A program made the position numbers and the translations under genes. This document shows, one piece after another, positions 31,918 to 40,571 of a stretch of 64,000 nucleotides of DNA. This DNA is from Marvinbryantia formatexigens DSM 14469 (GTDB taxonomy: Bacteria > Bacillota > Clostridia > Lachnospirales > Lachnospiraceae). Location of the stretch: positions 930,001 through 994,000 of the forward strand of contig NZ_CP102268.1 of the NCBI RefSeq assembly GCF_025148285.1, written 5' to 3'. How positions within the stretch are numbered: position 1 is the stretch's first letter; every line of letters begins with the position of its first letter. Below the pieces are notes generated by a model, which saw only the letters and a program-made list of their open reading frames with translations, was not told the origin of the DNA and did no database searches.

Positions 31918-31958
31918 GTTGCCATGCATACGACAAAAATGTCCGGCGGCCGTTTTTT
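31918..31958 (+). repeat. Dispersed terminator-linked repeat, copy A
   Basis: GTTGCCATGCATACGAC followed by AAAA, a GTCCGG-centred hairpin and TTTTTT. A second copy lies at 42044-42084 on the minus strand, also directly after a terminator. It appears to be a mobile or recombined 3'-flank unit. Confidence 0.65.
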
Positions 31959-31994
31959 AGTCAGCTCTTTAAAGAGGCTACCTTTTCCTTCGGG

Positions 31995-32327
31995 GAGCTG
32001 CAGGTAGTTTCATTAATCGATAATTATTTCAGAAAAAAAGAGATTCTGGAAAACATCTATGTCTTTGATGACGGGTTAATAAAGGGTTTTCTTCAAATGA
32101 ACGGAACCGAGATTTGTAAATTATATGTGGACACCTTCTTCCAGTGTAAGGGAATCGGCAGGGAACTGATTGAATATGCCATAAAGGAATTTCATGCAGA
32201 TAATTTATTGGCACTGGAAAAAAATACCAGAGCCATTTCCTTTTATCAAAGGCACGGATTTCGCCTGACAGGTCAGAAGCAGTTTGAAGAAGGAACCACC
32301 GAATATCTTGTTAAAATGGAAAAATAA
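31995..32327 (+). pseudogene. GNAT acetyltransferase, N-terminally truncated
   Basis: The C-terminal ~95 residues of a GNAT protein are clear: IYVFDDGLIKGFLQMNG, the acetyl-CoA loop QCKGIGRELIEYAIKEF and the C-terminal NTRAISFYQRHGF. The usual N-terminal ~45 residues are replaced by sequence from the terminator-linked repeat. I find no start codon with a ribosome binding site in frame. It is probably a fragment cut by recombination at the repeat. Confidence 0.7.
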
Positions 32328-32350
32328 GAAATAAAAAAGGAGAACGCCAC

Positions 32351-33115
32351 ATGGACAACTGGTTTACCATTGAACAAATAGACAGCGATACATTCGCTAT
32401 CAGTGAATACAGGCACTGGGAGGAGACACATTGTTATCTGCTATGCGGAAAGCAAAGGGCCGTTCTTATCGATACAGGTCTGGGTGTTTCCAATATCAAA
32501 GAGATTGTTGACGGTCTGACGAAATTGCCTGTTATCGTAGTTACTACTCATGTTCACTGGGACCACATTGGCGGACATCGGTATTTTGAAATTATTGCGG
32601 TACATGAAGCGGAAAAAGACTGGTTGTCGGTCAGGTTTCCGATACCCCTGCAAACGGTAAAAAATAATCTTATGTGCAGACCATGTGACTTTCCCCAGAG
32701 TTTTCACATAGACGAGTACCGGATTTTTCAAGGTATTCCTCAAATGCTTCTGCATGATAAAGATTCTATCGACCTTGGTGAGCGCAATCTTGTTGTTATC
32801 CACACGCCCGGTCATTCTCCGGGACATTGCTGCTTCTACGAACCAGACAGGAAATATTTATATTCCGGAGATTTGATATACAGCGGTTGTCTTGACGCCT
32901 TTTATCCATCTACAGATCCCGAACAGTTCTGGATGTCCGTCAGAAAAGTTCAATCTTTCGAGACAGAGCACATTTTTCCCGGACACCATCAGTTATCCAT
33001 CCCGGTTTCCATAATAGAAAAGATAGAAACAGCTTTTCACACATTGTCAGATGCGGGAAAACTAGAACAGGGAAACGGCATTTTCCAATATGAGAATTTC
33101 CAGATTCATATCTGA
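32351..33115 (+). CDS. MBL fold metallo-hydrolase
   Basis: A 254-residue metallo-beta-lactamase-fold hydrolase. Zinc ligands are visible: the HxHxDH motif THVHWDHIGG, His in HTPGHSPGHCC, Asp in LYSGDLIYSG and His in IFPGHHQLS. AAAGGAG lies before the ATG. The function within this very broad family cannot be fixed; glyoxalase II-like or lactonase activity are options. It follows the GNAT fragment by 23 bp. Confidence 0.85.
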   Translation: MDNWFTIEQIDSDTFAISEYRHWEETHCYLLCGKQRAVLIDTGLGVSNIKEIVDGLTKLPVIVVTTHVHWDHIGGHRYFEIIAVHEAEKDWLSVRFPIPLQTVKNNLMCRPCDFPQSFHIDEYRIFQGIPQMLLHDKDSIDLGERNLVVIHTPGHSPGHCCFYEPDRKYLYSGDLIYSGCLDAFYPSTDPEQFWMSVRKVQSFETEHIFPGHHQLSIPVSIIEKIETAFHTLSDAGKLEQGNGIFQYENFQIHI

Positions 33116-33464
33116 ATTCTGTTCTGAAAACATTTGACAATTACATAGAACCTCAATATGCTATATAGAGTCCTCGATATAGCGAAGTAAAATAGTGGGG
33201 ATACCTATGGATAATAGAACCAAAATCTTTATATCCTCCGGAAAACGCATTCCGGTACGGAGAAAGATTCATCCGGGACATCCAGCATCGCGCTGTTTCC
33301 GGTATTTTTATCAGTTATCTTATTGCTTATGATTCTTATGCATGAGAAGCTGGTACGAAGCTGCGGATAATTATCGGTCTCGATTTTCTTTACAGATAAT
33401 CTGTCCGTCATTTTTTGTGATATAATGCTTTTGTTCAAGTGCTCAAACAGAGGAGGCGGTTTTT
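33116..33464 (+). other. Leader region upstream of the ArsR gene
   Basis: A promoter-like pair is at 33134-33139 (TTGACA) and 33157-33162 (TATGCT), with a 17-base spacer. A short frame at 33207-33332 (MDNRTKIFISSGKRIP, 41 codons, GGGGA before it) has no recognised match and may be the remnant of a larger gene. A second promoter may lie near 33413-33428. Nothing else is seen. Confidence 0.5.
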
Positions 33465-33818
33465 ACGGAAAATACAGTCCAGGACATAGAACGCATAAAA
33501 CAGCAGTTTCAATCATGTCAGCAGATATTTACTGCTTTTGGAGACGAAACACGGCAGCATCTTTTATCCATTCTGCTCTGCAGCGAATGCAGCGGAAGCC
33601 GGGTGGTTGATATCGCTAAAAAAACAAATCTGTCGCGCCCGGCGGTTTCACATCATATGCAGATACTGAAGAATGCCGGTATTGTCAAAACACGCAAGGA
33701 AGGGACATACGTCTATTATTATTTAGCGCCGGAGGGCAGTGAGATCCAGAAGGTTATCGACCTTTTTTGTGATATCCGGCGAATCATGGAAAATGCTCCG
33801 GACAGAAGTGAAGAATAA
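33465..33818 (+). CDS. ArsR family regulator with ACG in place of the start codon
   Basis: A winged-helix ArsR/SmtB regulator of ~117 residues. It reads TENTVQDIERIKQQFQSCQQ, then FGDETRQHLLSILLC, then the recognition helix NLSRPAVSHHMQILKNAG and the wing TRKEGTYVYYYL. A perfect GAGGAGG (33450-33456) is placed 8 bases before ACG at 33465, exactly where homologues start with ATG. The first canonical in-frame start (GTG 33603) would delete the N-terminal helix. Either ACG is used, expression is very low, or the gene is a fresh start-codon mutant. It precedes a nitroreductase. Confidence 0.75.
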   Translation, partial: TENTVQDIERIKQQFQSCQQIFTAFGDETRQHLLSILLCSECSGSRVVDIAKKTNLSRPAVSHHMQILKNAGIVKTRKEGTYVYYYLAPEGSEIQKVIDLFCDIRRIMENAPDRSEE

Positions 33819-33988
33819 GCTGCCGGTTTATGGCACAGACTTTAAGTTGTATTCCCGTAACGCAGACTTTAAGGTTTCTTCACCTGCTGCAGACCGCAGC
33901 TTTATGTTACAGACTGTACTCCGGAACAGATTTCCGGTTCCAGATGCACTCATGATAATTATACAATTTGTGACGGAGGTAATGGAAT

Positions 33989-34660
33989 ATGGATTTAGAT
34001 TTAATGGAAGCAATCAGGAGGCGGCATTCCGTCCGCTCCTACAGCAGCAAAGCCATAGACGGCGACGTCAGAAGTGAGCTGTTGTCTTATATTGAACAAT
34101 GTAACCGGGAAAGCGGGATGCATATGCAGCTTGTGTTAAACGAGCCGCAGGCATTTGACGGATTTATGGCGCATTACGGAAAATTTTCCGGCGTTAAAAA
34201 TTATATTGCCGTAATCGGAAAAAAAGGCAGCGGACTGGAAGAAAAATGCGGCTATTATGGAGAAAAGGTCGTTCTGAAAGCACAGCAGCTCGGACTGAAT
34301 ACCTGCTGGGTCGCAATGACATACAGCAAAATCAAAACAGCATTCCAGGTAAACAGCGGCGAAAAATTATGTCTTGTGATTGCCATCGGCTATGGCGAAA
34401 CAAAAGGCGTTCCCCACAAATCAAAGCAGCCGGATGCGGTGATGAATGTGGACGGTCCGGTACCGGAATGGTTCCGCAAAGGCATCGAAGCGGCTCTGCT
34501 GGCTCCCACTGCAATGAACCAGCAGAAATTCAAATTCTCCTTAAATGGAAATACTGTTACGCTGAAACCCGGAACCGGATTTTACACAAAAATGGATGCC
34601 GGCATTGCAAAGTATCATTTTGAAATCGGCGCCGGAAAAGAAAACTTTCAGTGGGGATAA
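33989..34660 (+). CDS. Nitroreductase family protein
   Basis: A 223-residue flavin oxidoreductase of the TM1586-like nitroreductase type. The N terminus MEAIRRRHSVRSYSSKAID holds the FMN-phosphate Arg residues. GLNTCWVAMTYSK and the C-terminal PTAMNQQKFKF match the second FMN-contact region. GGAGG precedes the ATG. It lies 170 bp downstream of the ArsR gene, and control by it is a reasonable inference. The spacer contains a degenerate duplication of a CGCAGACTTTAAG-like unit. Confidence 0.88.
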   Translation: MDLDLMEAIRRRHSVRSYSSKAIDGDVRSELLSYIEQCNRESGMHMQLVLNEPQAFDGFMAHYGKFSGVKNYIAVIGKKGSGLEEKCGYYGEKVVLKAQQLGLNTCWVAMTYSKIKTAFQVNSGEKLCLVIAIGYGETKGVPHKSKQPDAVMNVDGPVPEWFRKGIEAALLAPTAMNQQKFKFSLNGNTVTLKPGTGFYTKMDAGIAKYHFEIGAGKENFQWG

Positions 34661-34719
34661 CAGACAGGGGAGCCAATCAGCTCCCCTGCATTTGCACGAT
34701 ATCCTGCCGGTTCCCGTCT

Positions 34720-35712
34720 TTACAGACTGCCATACTCCTGGTCTTTGCAGTTATGCGCCAGCGGACAGGAGCCTCTTCCAATTTTGCAGTTATGCGCCAG
34801 CGGACCGGAGCCTCTGCCAAGGTTCAATCCCGCCCGGAGCGCGTCTGTCACATATTCTTTTGCGGCATACACGCTTTCATAAACTGTTTTTCCTTTTGCA
34901 AGATTGCAGGCGATTGCAGAAGAAAGTGTACATCCTGTCCCGTGAGAGTTCGGATTTTGTATACGTTCTGTCCTGAACCAGTGAAAATTTCCGTTTTCAC
35001 AGAGCAGGTCTGCCGCATCCCCGCACAGATGTCCGCCCTTTATAAGCAGCGCCCCGCCATACCGTCCGGCGATTTTCTCCGCCATTCTCTTCATATCCTC
35101 TTCCGAACCAGCATGAAATCCCGCGCCCGTCTCATTTTGAAAAGATCCCTTCTCTGCCCGGATTCCTGCGCCTGTCTCATTTTGATAAGAGCCCTTCTCT
35201 GCCCGGATTCCGGCGCCCGTCTCATTTTGATAAGAGCCCTTCTCTGCCCGGATTCCGGCGCCTGTCTCATATTGATATAATGCCTCCGCTTCCGGAAGGT
35301 TCGGTGTAATAACCGCTGCGAGTGGCAGCAGCTTTTCCGTATAGGTCTGCATTGCCTGTTCACTCATTAATCTGTGCCCGCTTGTGGAAATCATGACCGT
35401 ATCAATCACGATGTTTTCCGCCTGATACTGTTTCAGCTTTTCTGCAATCACTTCCATAATTCCGCAGTCCGGCACCATGCCGATTTTTACCGCATCGGGA
35501 CGAATATCCTGAAATACACAGTCTATCTGCTGCGCCACAAACTCCGGCGGTGTTTCCAGTATCCCATAGACACCTGTTGTGTTCTGCGCTGTCAGTGCGG
35601 TAATGACACTCATCCCATAAACATCATGTGCCATCATGGTTTTCAAATCCGCCTGTATTCCGGCTCCGCCGCTGCAGTCGGAACCGGCGATTGTAAGTAC
35701 CTTCGCCGTCAT
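34720..35712 (-). CDS. thiD: Hydroxymethylpyrimidine/phosphomethylpyrimidine kinase with repeat insertions
   Basis: ThiD phosphorylates HMP and HMP-phosphate for thiamine synthesis. The N-terminal IAGSDCSGGAGIQADLKT and C-terminal NSHGTGCTLSSAIACNLAKG are intact. The usual length is ~265 residues; this one has 330. The excess comes from two tandem repeats: a 15-residue unit around NETGAGIRAEKGS (45 bp at 35116-35280, about 3.7 copies) between the kinase motifs, and a 13-residue unit around GRGSGPLAHNCK (39 bp, 34744-34821) at the C terminus. It is the last gene of the thiC operon. Confidence 0.92.
   Translation of the reverse strand: MTAKVLTIAGSDCSGGAGIQADLKTMMAHDVYGMSVITALTAQNTTGVYGILETPPEFVAQQIDCVFQDIRPDAVKIGMVPDCGIMEVIAEKLKQYQAENIVIDTVMISTSGHRLMSEQAMQTYTEKLLPLAAVITPNLPEAEALYQYETGAGIRAEKGSYQNETGAGIRAEKGSYQNETGAGIRAEKGSFQNETGAGFHAGSEEDMKRMAEKIAGRYGGALLIKGGHLCGDAADLLCENGNFHWFRTERIQNPNSHGTGCTLSSAIACNLAKGKTVYESVYAAKEYVTDALRAGLNLGRGSGPLAHNCKIGRGSCPLAHNCKDQEYGSL
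34744..34821. repeat. 39-bp tandem duplication at the thiD 3' end
   Basis: Two units, 34744-34782 and 34783-34821, share TTTGCAGTTATGCGCCAGCG and differ at four or so positions. In frame they add 13 residues near the C terminus of ThiD. Confidence 0.9.
35116..35280. repeat. 45-bp tandem repeat inside thiD
   Basis: Units begin at 35116, 35161, 35206 and 35251 (partial), each with CTCATTTTGA and CTTCTCTGCCCGGATTC. The period is exactly 45 bp, so copy number changes keep the frame. Confidence 0.93.
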
Positions 35713-35722
35713 TTTTTCCTCC

Positions 35723-35902
35723 TATAGCCGGTCAGCTTTCCGTACTGTCATTTCCCTTCTGTAGCCGGTCAGCTTTCCGTACTGTCATTTTCCCTCTATA
35801 GCCGGTCAGCTTTCCGTACTGTCATTTCCCTTCTGTAGCCGGTCAGCTTTCCGTACTGTCATTTCCCCCTATAGCCGGTCAGTCTTCAGAGCTGTCATTT
35901 TC
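35723..35902. repeat. 37-bp tandem array derived from the thiE 3' end
   Basis: Four units (35723, 35760, 35797 and 35834) share TAGCCGGTCAGCTTTCCGTA. The fifth unit is the end of thiE itself including its stop codon (35869-35902). The array fills the thiE-thiD spacer. A period of 37 is not a multiple of three, as expected in non-coding DNA. Confidence 0.93.
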
Positions 35903-36543
35903 TTTGACATAGCAAGCAGCTTCCGGCATTCCGTCTCTATATGCTCCGCTGCAAAAACAGCCGAGACGAGCGCCACCCCGTCAATGCCGGAGCCTGCAAG
36001 CTGCATCATATTGTGTCTGTAAATACCACCGATGGCACAGACCGGAATCTTTACCGCATGACAGATTGCCTTCAGCTCCTCATATGGCACATAATCCGCA
36101 TCACTTTTTGTAGATGTTGTAAATACTGCTCCGACTCCAAGATAATCCGCTCCCATTTTCTCCGCCTCCAGCGCCTGCTGTACCGTCTGGGCAGACACGC
36201 CGAGGATTTTACCGGCGCCGATTTTCTCTCTGACACGCGCAGCCTCCATATCGCTCTGTCCGACATGAACACCGTCCGCATCACACGCCAGCGCTACCTC
36301 TATATTATCATTAATAATAAACGGGACCCGGTACTTCTCACATACCTTTTTAATCTCTGCCGCTTCACTTAAAAATTCTGTAAAGGAGAGCTCTTTTTCC
36401 CGAAGCTGCACCATCGTTGCCCCGCCTTTTACAGCTTCTTCCACAACGTCGCACAGTCTGCGTCCATTCAGCCACATACGGTCCGTCACCGCATACAAAA
36501 GCATGGCGTCCCTGACGGATTGCGTACTTTTAGCAAATTTCAT
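35869..36543 (-). CDS. thiE: Thiamine phosphate synthase
   Basis: ThiE joins HMP-pyrophosphate to thiazole phosphate. The TIM-barrel motifs are visible: LLYAVTDRMWL, GGATMVQLREKE, ACDADGVHVGQSDM, ILGVSAQTVQQA and YLGVGAVFTTSTK. The start at 36543 overlaps the end of thiM by 14 bases and has GAGG upstream. The 3' end is the template for the downstream 37-bp array. Confidence 0.94.
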   Translation of the reverse strand: MKFAKSTQSVRDAMLLYAVTDRMWLNGRRLCDVVEEAVKGGATMVQLREKELSFTEFLSEAAEIKKVCEKYRVPFIINDNIEVALACDADGVHVGQSDMEAARVREKIGAGKILGVSAQTVQQALEAEKMGADYLGVGAVFTTSTKSDADYVPYEELKAICHAVKIPVCAIGGIYRHNMMQLAGSGIDGVALVSAVFAAEHIETECRKLLAMSKKMTALKTDRL

Positions 36544-37354
36544 ACCTCGCACCCTCTTCCAGCATCCTGCCATCCAGTTTATATACCTCATCTATCAGAT
36601 AATTCCGGAAGCTGGAATTACCCGCATTCTGTTCTTTTCTCACAGCCTCCGCTTTCTCTCCGCAAAGGCCCATAGCACATACTGCCGCAGCGGCAGCCTC
36701 CAGAAGCTGCTGCGGATTTGCAGTGATGTACGCCGCTGTCATCGCCGTCAGCATACATCCGCTTCCTGTAATCTGAGACATTGTCGGCACCCCGTTTTTA
36801 ATCACATATGCTTTTTGTGAATCCGCCACAATATCGGTCGCGCCGGTGATTACGATTACAGCTCCTGTTTTTTCTGAAAAGGCTTTCGCAAAGGCAATGA
36901 CAGAATCCAGGGTTTCATCCGTCACCTTATCCGCAACATCTGCATCCACCCCTTTTGTCGTTCCGCCTCCCAGCGCAAGGGTCTTAATTTCTGAGATATT
37001 TCCGCGGATAACACTGAATCTCACTTCCTCCAGAAGCTTTTTTGCGGTATTGGTGCGAAGTGCGGACGCTCCGGCCCCGACCAGGTCCAGGATTACCGGA
37101 TGTCCCAGCTCATTCGCTTTTTTGCCTGCCGCCAGCATTGACCGGATGGTGCGCTCATTCAGCGTCCCGATATTGATATTCAGACCGCCGCACACGGAGG
37201 TAATTTCCTCCACTTCTCCAATGTCGTCCGACATAATCGGCGAACCTCCGCACGCCAGCAGAATATTGGCGCAATCGTTTACTGTCACATAATTTGTGAT
37301 GTTATGTACCAGCGGCGTTTTCTCTCTCACATTTTCCAGCATTTTTCCTAGCAT
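36530..37354 (-). CDS. thiM: Hydroxyethylthiazole kinase
   Basis: ThiM phosphorylates 4-methyl-5-hydroxyethylthiazole, a thiazole salvage step. The protein has 274 residues. PLVHNITNYVTVNDCANILLACGGSPIM, DLVGAGASALRTN and the anion hole/catalytic QITGSGCMLTAM are diagnostic. AAGGAG precedes the ATG. No thiG/thiH/thiS genes are in the window, so the operon here makes the pyrimidine half itself and can salvage thiazole. Confidence 0.95.
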   Translation of the reverse strand: MLGKMLENVREKTPLVHNITNYVTVNDCANILLACGGSPIMSDDIGEVEEITSVCGGLNINIGTLNERTIRSMLAAGKKANELGHPVILDLVGAGASALRTNTAKKLLEEVRFSVIRGNISEIKTLALGGGTTKGVDADVADKVTDETLDSVIAFAKAFSEKTGAVIVITGATDIVADSQKAYVIKNGVPTMSQITGSGCMLTAMTAAYITANPQQLLEAAAAAVCAMGLCGEKAEAVRKEQNAGNSSFRNYLIDEVYKLDGRMLEEGARYEIC

Positions 37355-37526
37355 TTCTTTATTCTCCTTCTCATTCTCTTTTTGTTATGTTAAATTCTCC
37401 GGCAGACTTTCCAAAATCCGCTCTTTCATTACAAGCGCCGGACAGAACAGCGTTTTCTTTACAGGCATCCGGCGAAACAGAACACTTTATTCTCCGGCAG
37501 ACACCGGACGCGGCAGACCTTAGGTA

Positions 37527-38834
37527 TCACTCATCGAAAATAGACACGATTTCCCCGTCCAGAATCCGGTTCATGTTTTTCACTGCGCAGAAATTTCCGC
37601 ACATACTGCAGGTATCTTCTTTTTCCGGCTTTGAAGAAGCGCGGTACCTTCTCGCTTTTTCGGGGTCTATGGCAAGGCGGAACATTTCCTCCCAGTTAAG
37701 CTGCTTTCGCGCAAGGCTCATCTGGTTATCCCAGTTGGCCGCTCCCGGAACTCCCTTGGCTATATCCGCTGCATGCGCTGCAATCCGGGCAGCAATAATT
37801 CCTTCCTTTACATCCTCCACATCCGGCAGGCGCAGGTGTTCCGCGGGCGTCACATAACAAAGGAACGAAGCGCCGTTCATCGCCGCCACAGCCCCGCCGA
37901 TAGCGGAGGTGATGTGGTCGTATCCGGGAGCGATATCTGTCACAATCGGCCCCAGAACATAAAAAGGCGCACCGTGACACAGTGTTTTTTCAATTTCCAT
38001 ATTTGCGGCAATCTGATTGAGCGGCATATGACCCGGTCCCTCAATCATCACCTGGACATCCTTTTCCCACGCCCGCTTCGTCAGCTCGCCAAGTGCTATC
38101 AGCTCTTCAATCTGCGCAGCGTCCGTGCCGTCCGCAATAGAACCCGGTCTGCACGCATCACCTAAACTTAATGTAACATCATATTCCCGGCAGATTTCCA
38201 GAATCTCATCAAAATGCTCGTAAAACGGATTTTCTTTTCCTGTCATTTCCATCCATGCAAAGATAATCGAGCCGCCGCGTGAAACAATATTTGTCAGACG
38301 CTTATTTCTCTTAAACTTATGTGCTGTCTCTTTATTAATTCCGCAGTGGATGGTCATAAAATCCACGCCGTCCTGCGCGTGCATCCGCACAATATCAAGC
38401 CATTCCTCCGATGTGATTTTTATCAGCGGCTTATGATAATACACCACCGCATCATAAATCGGCACCGTGCCAATCATTGCCGGACATTTTTCTGTCAGCA
38501 TCCGGCGGAATTTTCCTGTATCGCCATAGGAGCTTAAATCCATAATCGCCTCCGCTCCCATAGAAACAGCGCTCTCCACCTTCTGAAGCTCCATTTCCAG
38601 ATTTTTGCAGTCTCTGGAGGTTCCGAGATTTACATTGATTTTCGTTTTCAGCATGGAGCCCACGCCAGCCGGAGAAATGCTCTTATGATTTTTGTTGCAC
38701 GGAATAATCACCTTTCCTTCCGCCATCAGCTTTGCCAGCTCCACCGCCGGAATCCCTTCCTTCTGCGCCACTGTCTCCATCTGCGCAGTAATAATTCCTT
38801 TGCGCGCTGCATCCATTTGTGTTGTATATTGCAT
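37527..38834 (-). CDS. thiC: Phosphomethylpyrimidine synthase
   Basis: Radical SAM enzyme converting aminoimidazole ribotide to HMP-phosphate. It has 435 residues, the short clostridial form. The C-terminal cluster motif is C-x2-C-x4-C in [27 protein letters not shown] and [13 protein letters not shown] are conserved family blocks. The start at 38834 has AAAGGGA upstream. It is first in the thiC-thiM-thiE-thiD operon and follows a TPP riboswitch and a terminator. Confidence 0.96.
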   Translation of the reverse strand: MQYTTQMDAARKGIITAQMETVAQKEGIPAVELAKLMAEGKVIIPCNKNHKSISPAGVGSMLKTKINVNLGTSRDCKNLEMELQKVESAVSMGAEAIMDLSSYGDTGKFRRMLTEKCPAMIGTVPIYDAVVYYHKPLIKITSEEWLDIVRMHAQDGVDFMTIHCGINKETAHKFKRNKRLTNIVSRGGSIIFAWMEMTGKENPFYEHFDEILEICREYDVTLSLGDACRPGSIADGTDAAQIEELIALGELTKRAWEKDVQVMIEGPGHMPLNQIAANMEIEKTLCHGAPFYVLGPIVTDIAPGYDHITSAIGGAVAAMNGASFLCYVTPAEHLRLPDVEDVKEGIIAARIAAHAADIAKGVPGAANWDNQMSLARKQLNWEEMFRLAIDPEKARRYRASSKPEKEDTCSMCGNFCAVKNMNRILDGEIVSIFDE

Positions 38835-38948
38835 GATTTTCCCTTTCCGATACAAAAGAACTGTGCCACATGCGTATCCTTACGAAGTGCTTTTGATTTT
38901 ACGAAAGGTCCGGTTCTCACAATATATCTGAGAAGTCCTTCCCTGAAC

Positions 38949-38979
38949 GAAAAAAGGGAGGCACTGATTCGTGTCTCCC
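38949..38979 (-). terminator. Attenuator terminator between riboswitch and thiC
   Basis: The stem GGGAGACAC/GTGCCTCCC is followed by six U on the minus strand. It lies between the TPP aptamer and the thiC start, so it is the likely expression platform: TPP-bound RNA terminates here. Confidence 0.85.
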
Positions 38980-38996
38980 AAAGAATACAATCTCTG

Positions 38997-39084
38997 CTAC
39001 TTCCTACGTTGGCATTATCCAAATCAGGTTAAAGGGTCGAAGTTTGATTACTTCCTCTCAGCCCGCTTCACAAGCTCCCCTGTA
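38997..39084 (-). promoter_or_regulatory. TPP riboswitch upstream of thiC
   Basis: Minus-strand order GGGGAGC, GGGCTGAGAGGAAG, GACCC, TTAACCTGATTTGGATAATG, CCAACGTAGGAAG is the canonical THI element. It controls the four-gene thi operon. Confidence 0.96.
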
Positions 39085-39110
39085 TCTATGTTATTTATTT
39101 TGTTTTTGTC

Positions 39111-39139
39111 ATCATATCATGGCAGGACGATACTGTCAA
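39111..39139 (-). promoter_or_regulatory. Promoter of the thi operon
   Basis: On the minus strand TTGACA (39139-39134) and TATGAT (39116-39111), with a 17-base spacer, 27 bp before the riboswitch aptamer. Confidence 0.85.
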
Positions 39140-39198
39140 GACACAGAAATCTCCCTGAGCAGAGTGACGTACACAGAAATCCCTGAGCAGGGCGACGT
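39140..39198. repeat. 30-bp degenerate tandem duplication
   Basis: Two copies of a unit with ACACAGAAATC, CCTGAGCAG and GACGT, differing by a 1-base gap and a few substitutions. It lies between the thi promoter and the end of the MATE gene. Confidence 0.75.
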
Positions 39199-39218
39199 AG
39201 TATAGGAAACCGTAACAT

Positions 39219-40571
39219 CTACGCTTTCTGAGCACGCTTTTGGGGCGCTTTCTTATTTAAATATATATAAAATACAATATTTAATAAGATCCCCACGGCT
39301 GTAGATGTCGGAGCGGCAAGCCCGATCATGGTCAAACTGGCGTTGGGCTGAATACTCATAAAATAAGACATCGGCAGCCGTACCAGAAGCGTCTGAACAA
39401 GCCCCTGCACCATAACCCAGAGCGTCTTATCGTTTCCGTTAAAATAGCCAATCATACTGAACAGAACAGCCGTCAGGATCGTTTCCGGCGCAAAGCCCTT
39501 CAGATACTCAAATGCCTTCCGGACAACCGCAGCATCCGTGGAGAAGAATCCTGCCAGCACATCGCCCTTCAGCATAACAAGGGCAAATACCGCACAGCCA
39601 AATACCAGTCCTACGCCAATACCGGTAAACATCGCGCTTTTCGCCCGCTTTGTATTTCCGGCTCCCACATTCTGAGAAACAAAGGATGCCATCGACTGCA
39701 TCAGCGCGCTTGGGATCAGCATGGCAAAGTTTACGATCTTGCAGGCAACGCCGTAGCCGGAAGAAGCCTCCAGACCAAGACGGTTCACGAACGCACACAG
39801 GGCCAGGAAAGAAACCTGCGTCAGAAATTCCTGCAGTGCCAGCGGCAGCCCGATGCTCAGAAACTTCCGGCATTGCGGATTCAGCCGGAAATCTTTTTTG
39901 GTAATGGGGAACGGAAGCCCTTTTTTCACAAGCATTACCACGGCGCACACCACACTGACCGCCTGCGCAAAAACCGTCGCAAGCGCCGCGCCGGTCGCAT
40001 CCATATGCAGCCCGGCAACCAGCGCCAGATCGCCGATCACATTGACCACACAGGCAATCAGTACAAAGAGCAGCGGCGATCTGCTGTCTCCCAGACCTCT
40101 GAAAACAGCGGAAAGCAAATTATATGCCACGATAAAGAAAATACCGCTTCCGCAAATGCGCACATAGTCAGACGTCAGATCGACCGCTTCCGCCGGAGCC
40201 TGCATCAGGACCGAGATTGGACGTGCAAAGCATACCATCAGGACAAAAAGCCCTGCAGAAATCAGGGCAAACACAACCACCGCACCGCCAATGACCGGAC
40301 CGATCGCTTCCGAACGCTTTTCTCCCAGATAGCGGGCAATCAGAACGGTAATGCCCATTGCAAGCTGCGTAACCACAAAGGTAACAAGATTCAGTACCTG
40401 GCTGCCGGTGGAAACCGCGGAAAGCCCGGAGGTGGAACCGAATCTTCCCACCACCAGCAGATCCACCGCTCCATATGCCGCCTGCAGCACCAGCGCACCT
40501 AAAATCGGAAGCATAAAATATGCCAGCTTTTTCAAAATACTGCCCTGTGTAAAATCTGTTTTCTCATTCAT
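39219..40571 (-). CDS. MATE family efflux transporter
   Basis: A 450-residue membrane protein with 12 predicted helices in two homologous halves (FMLPILGALVLQAAYGAVDLLVVGRFG at the start, IGLPLALQEFLTQVSFLALCAFVNRLG in the middle). Such proteins export drugs or metabolites using Na+ or H+. The start at 40571 has GGAGGGA and overlaps the MarR gene by 8 bp. Control by that MarR protein is likely. The substrate is unknown. Confidence 0.92.
   Translation of the reverse strand: MNEKTDFTQGSILKKLAYFMLPILGALVLQAAYGAVDLLVVGRFGSTSGLSAVSTGSQVLNLVTFVVTQLAMGITVLIARYLGEKRSEAIGPVIGGAVVVFALISAGLFVLMVCFARPISVLMQAPAEAVDLTSDYVRICGSGIFFIVAYNLLSAVFRGLGDSRSPLLFVLIACVVNVIGDLALVAGLHMDATGAALATVFAQAVSVVCAVVMLVKKGLPFPITKKDFRLNPQCRKFLSIGLPLALQEFLTQVSFLALCAFVNRLGLEASSGYGVACKIVNFAMLIPSALMQSMASFVSQNVGAGNTKRAKSAMFTGIGVGLVFGCAVFALVMLKGDVLAGFFSTDAAVVRKAFEYLKGFAPETILTAVLFSMIGYFNGNDKTLWVMVQGLVQTLLVRLPMSYFMSIQPNASLTMIGLAAPTSTAVGILLNIVFYIYLNKKAPQKRAQKA

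Noticed and set aside
35723-35902. Possible CRISPR array
   Set aside because: The units abut with no spacers, derive from the thiE 3' end, and no cas genes are present. It is a plain tandem repeat.
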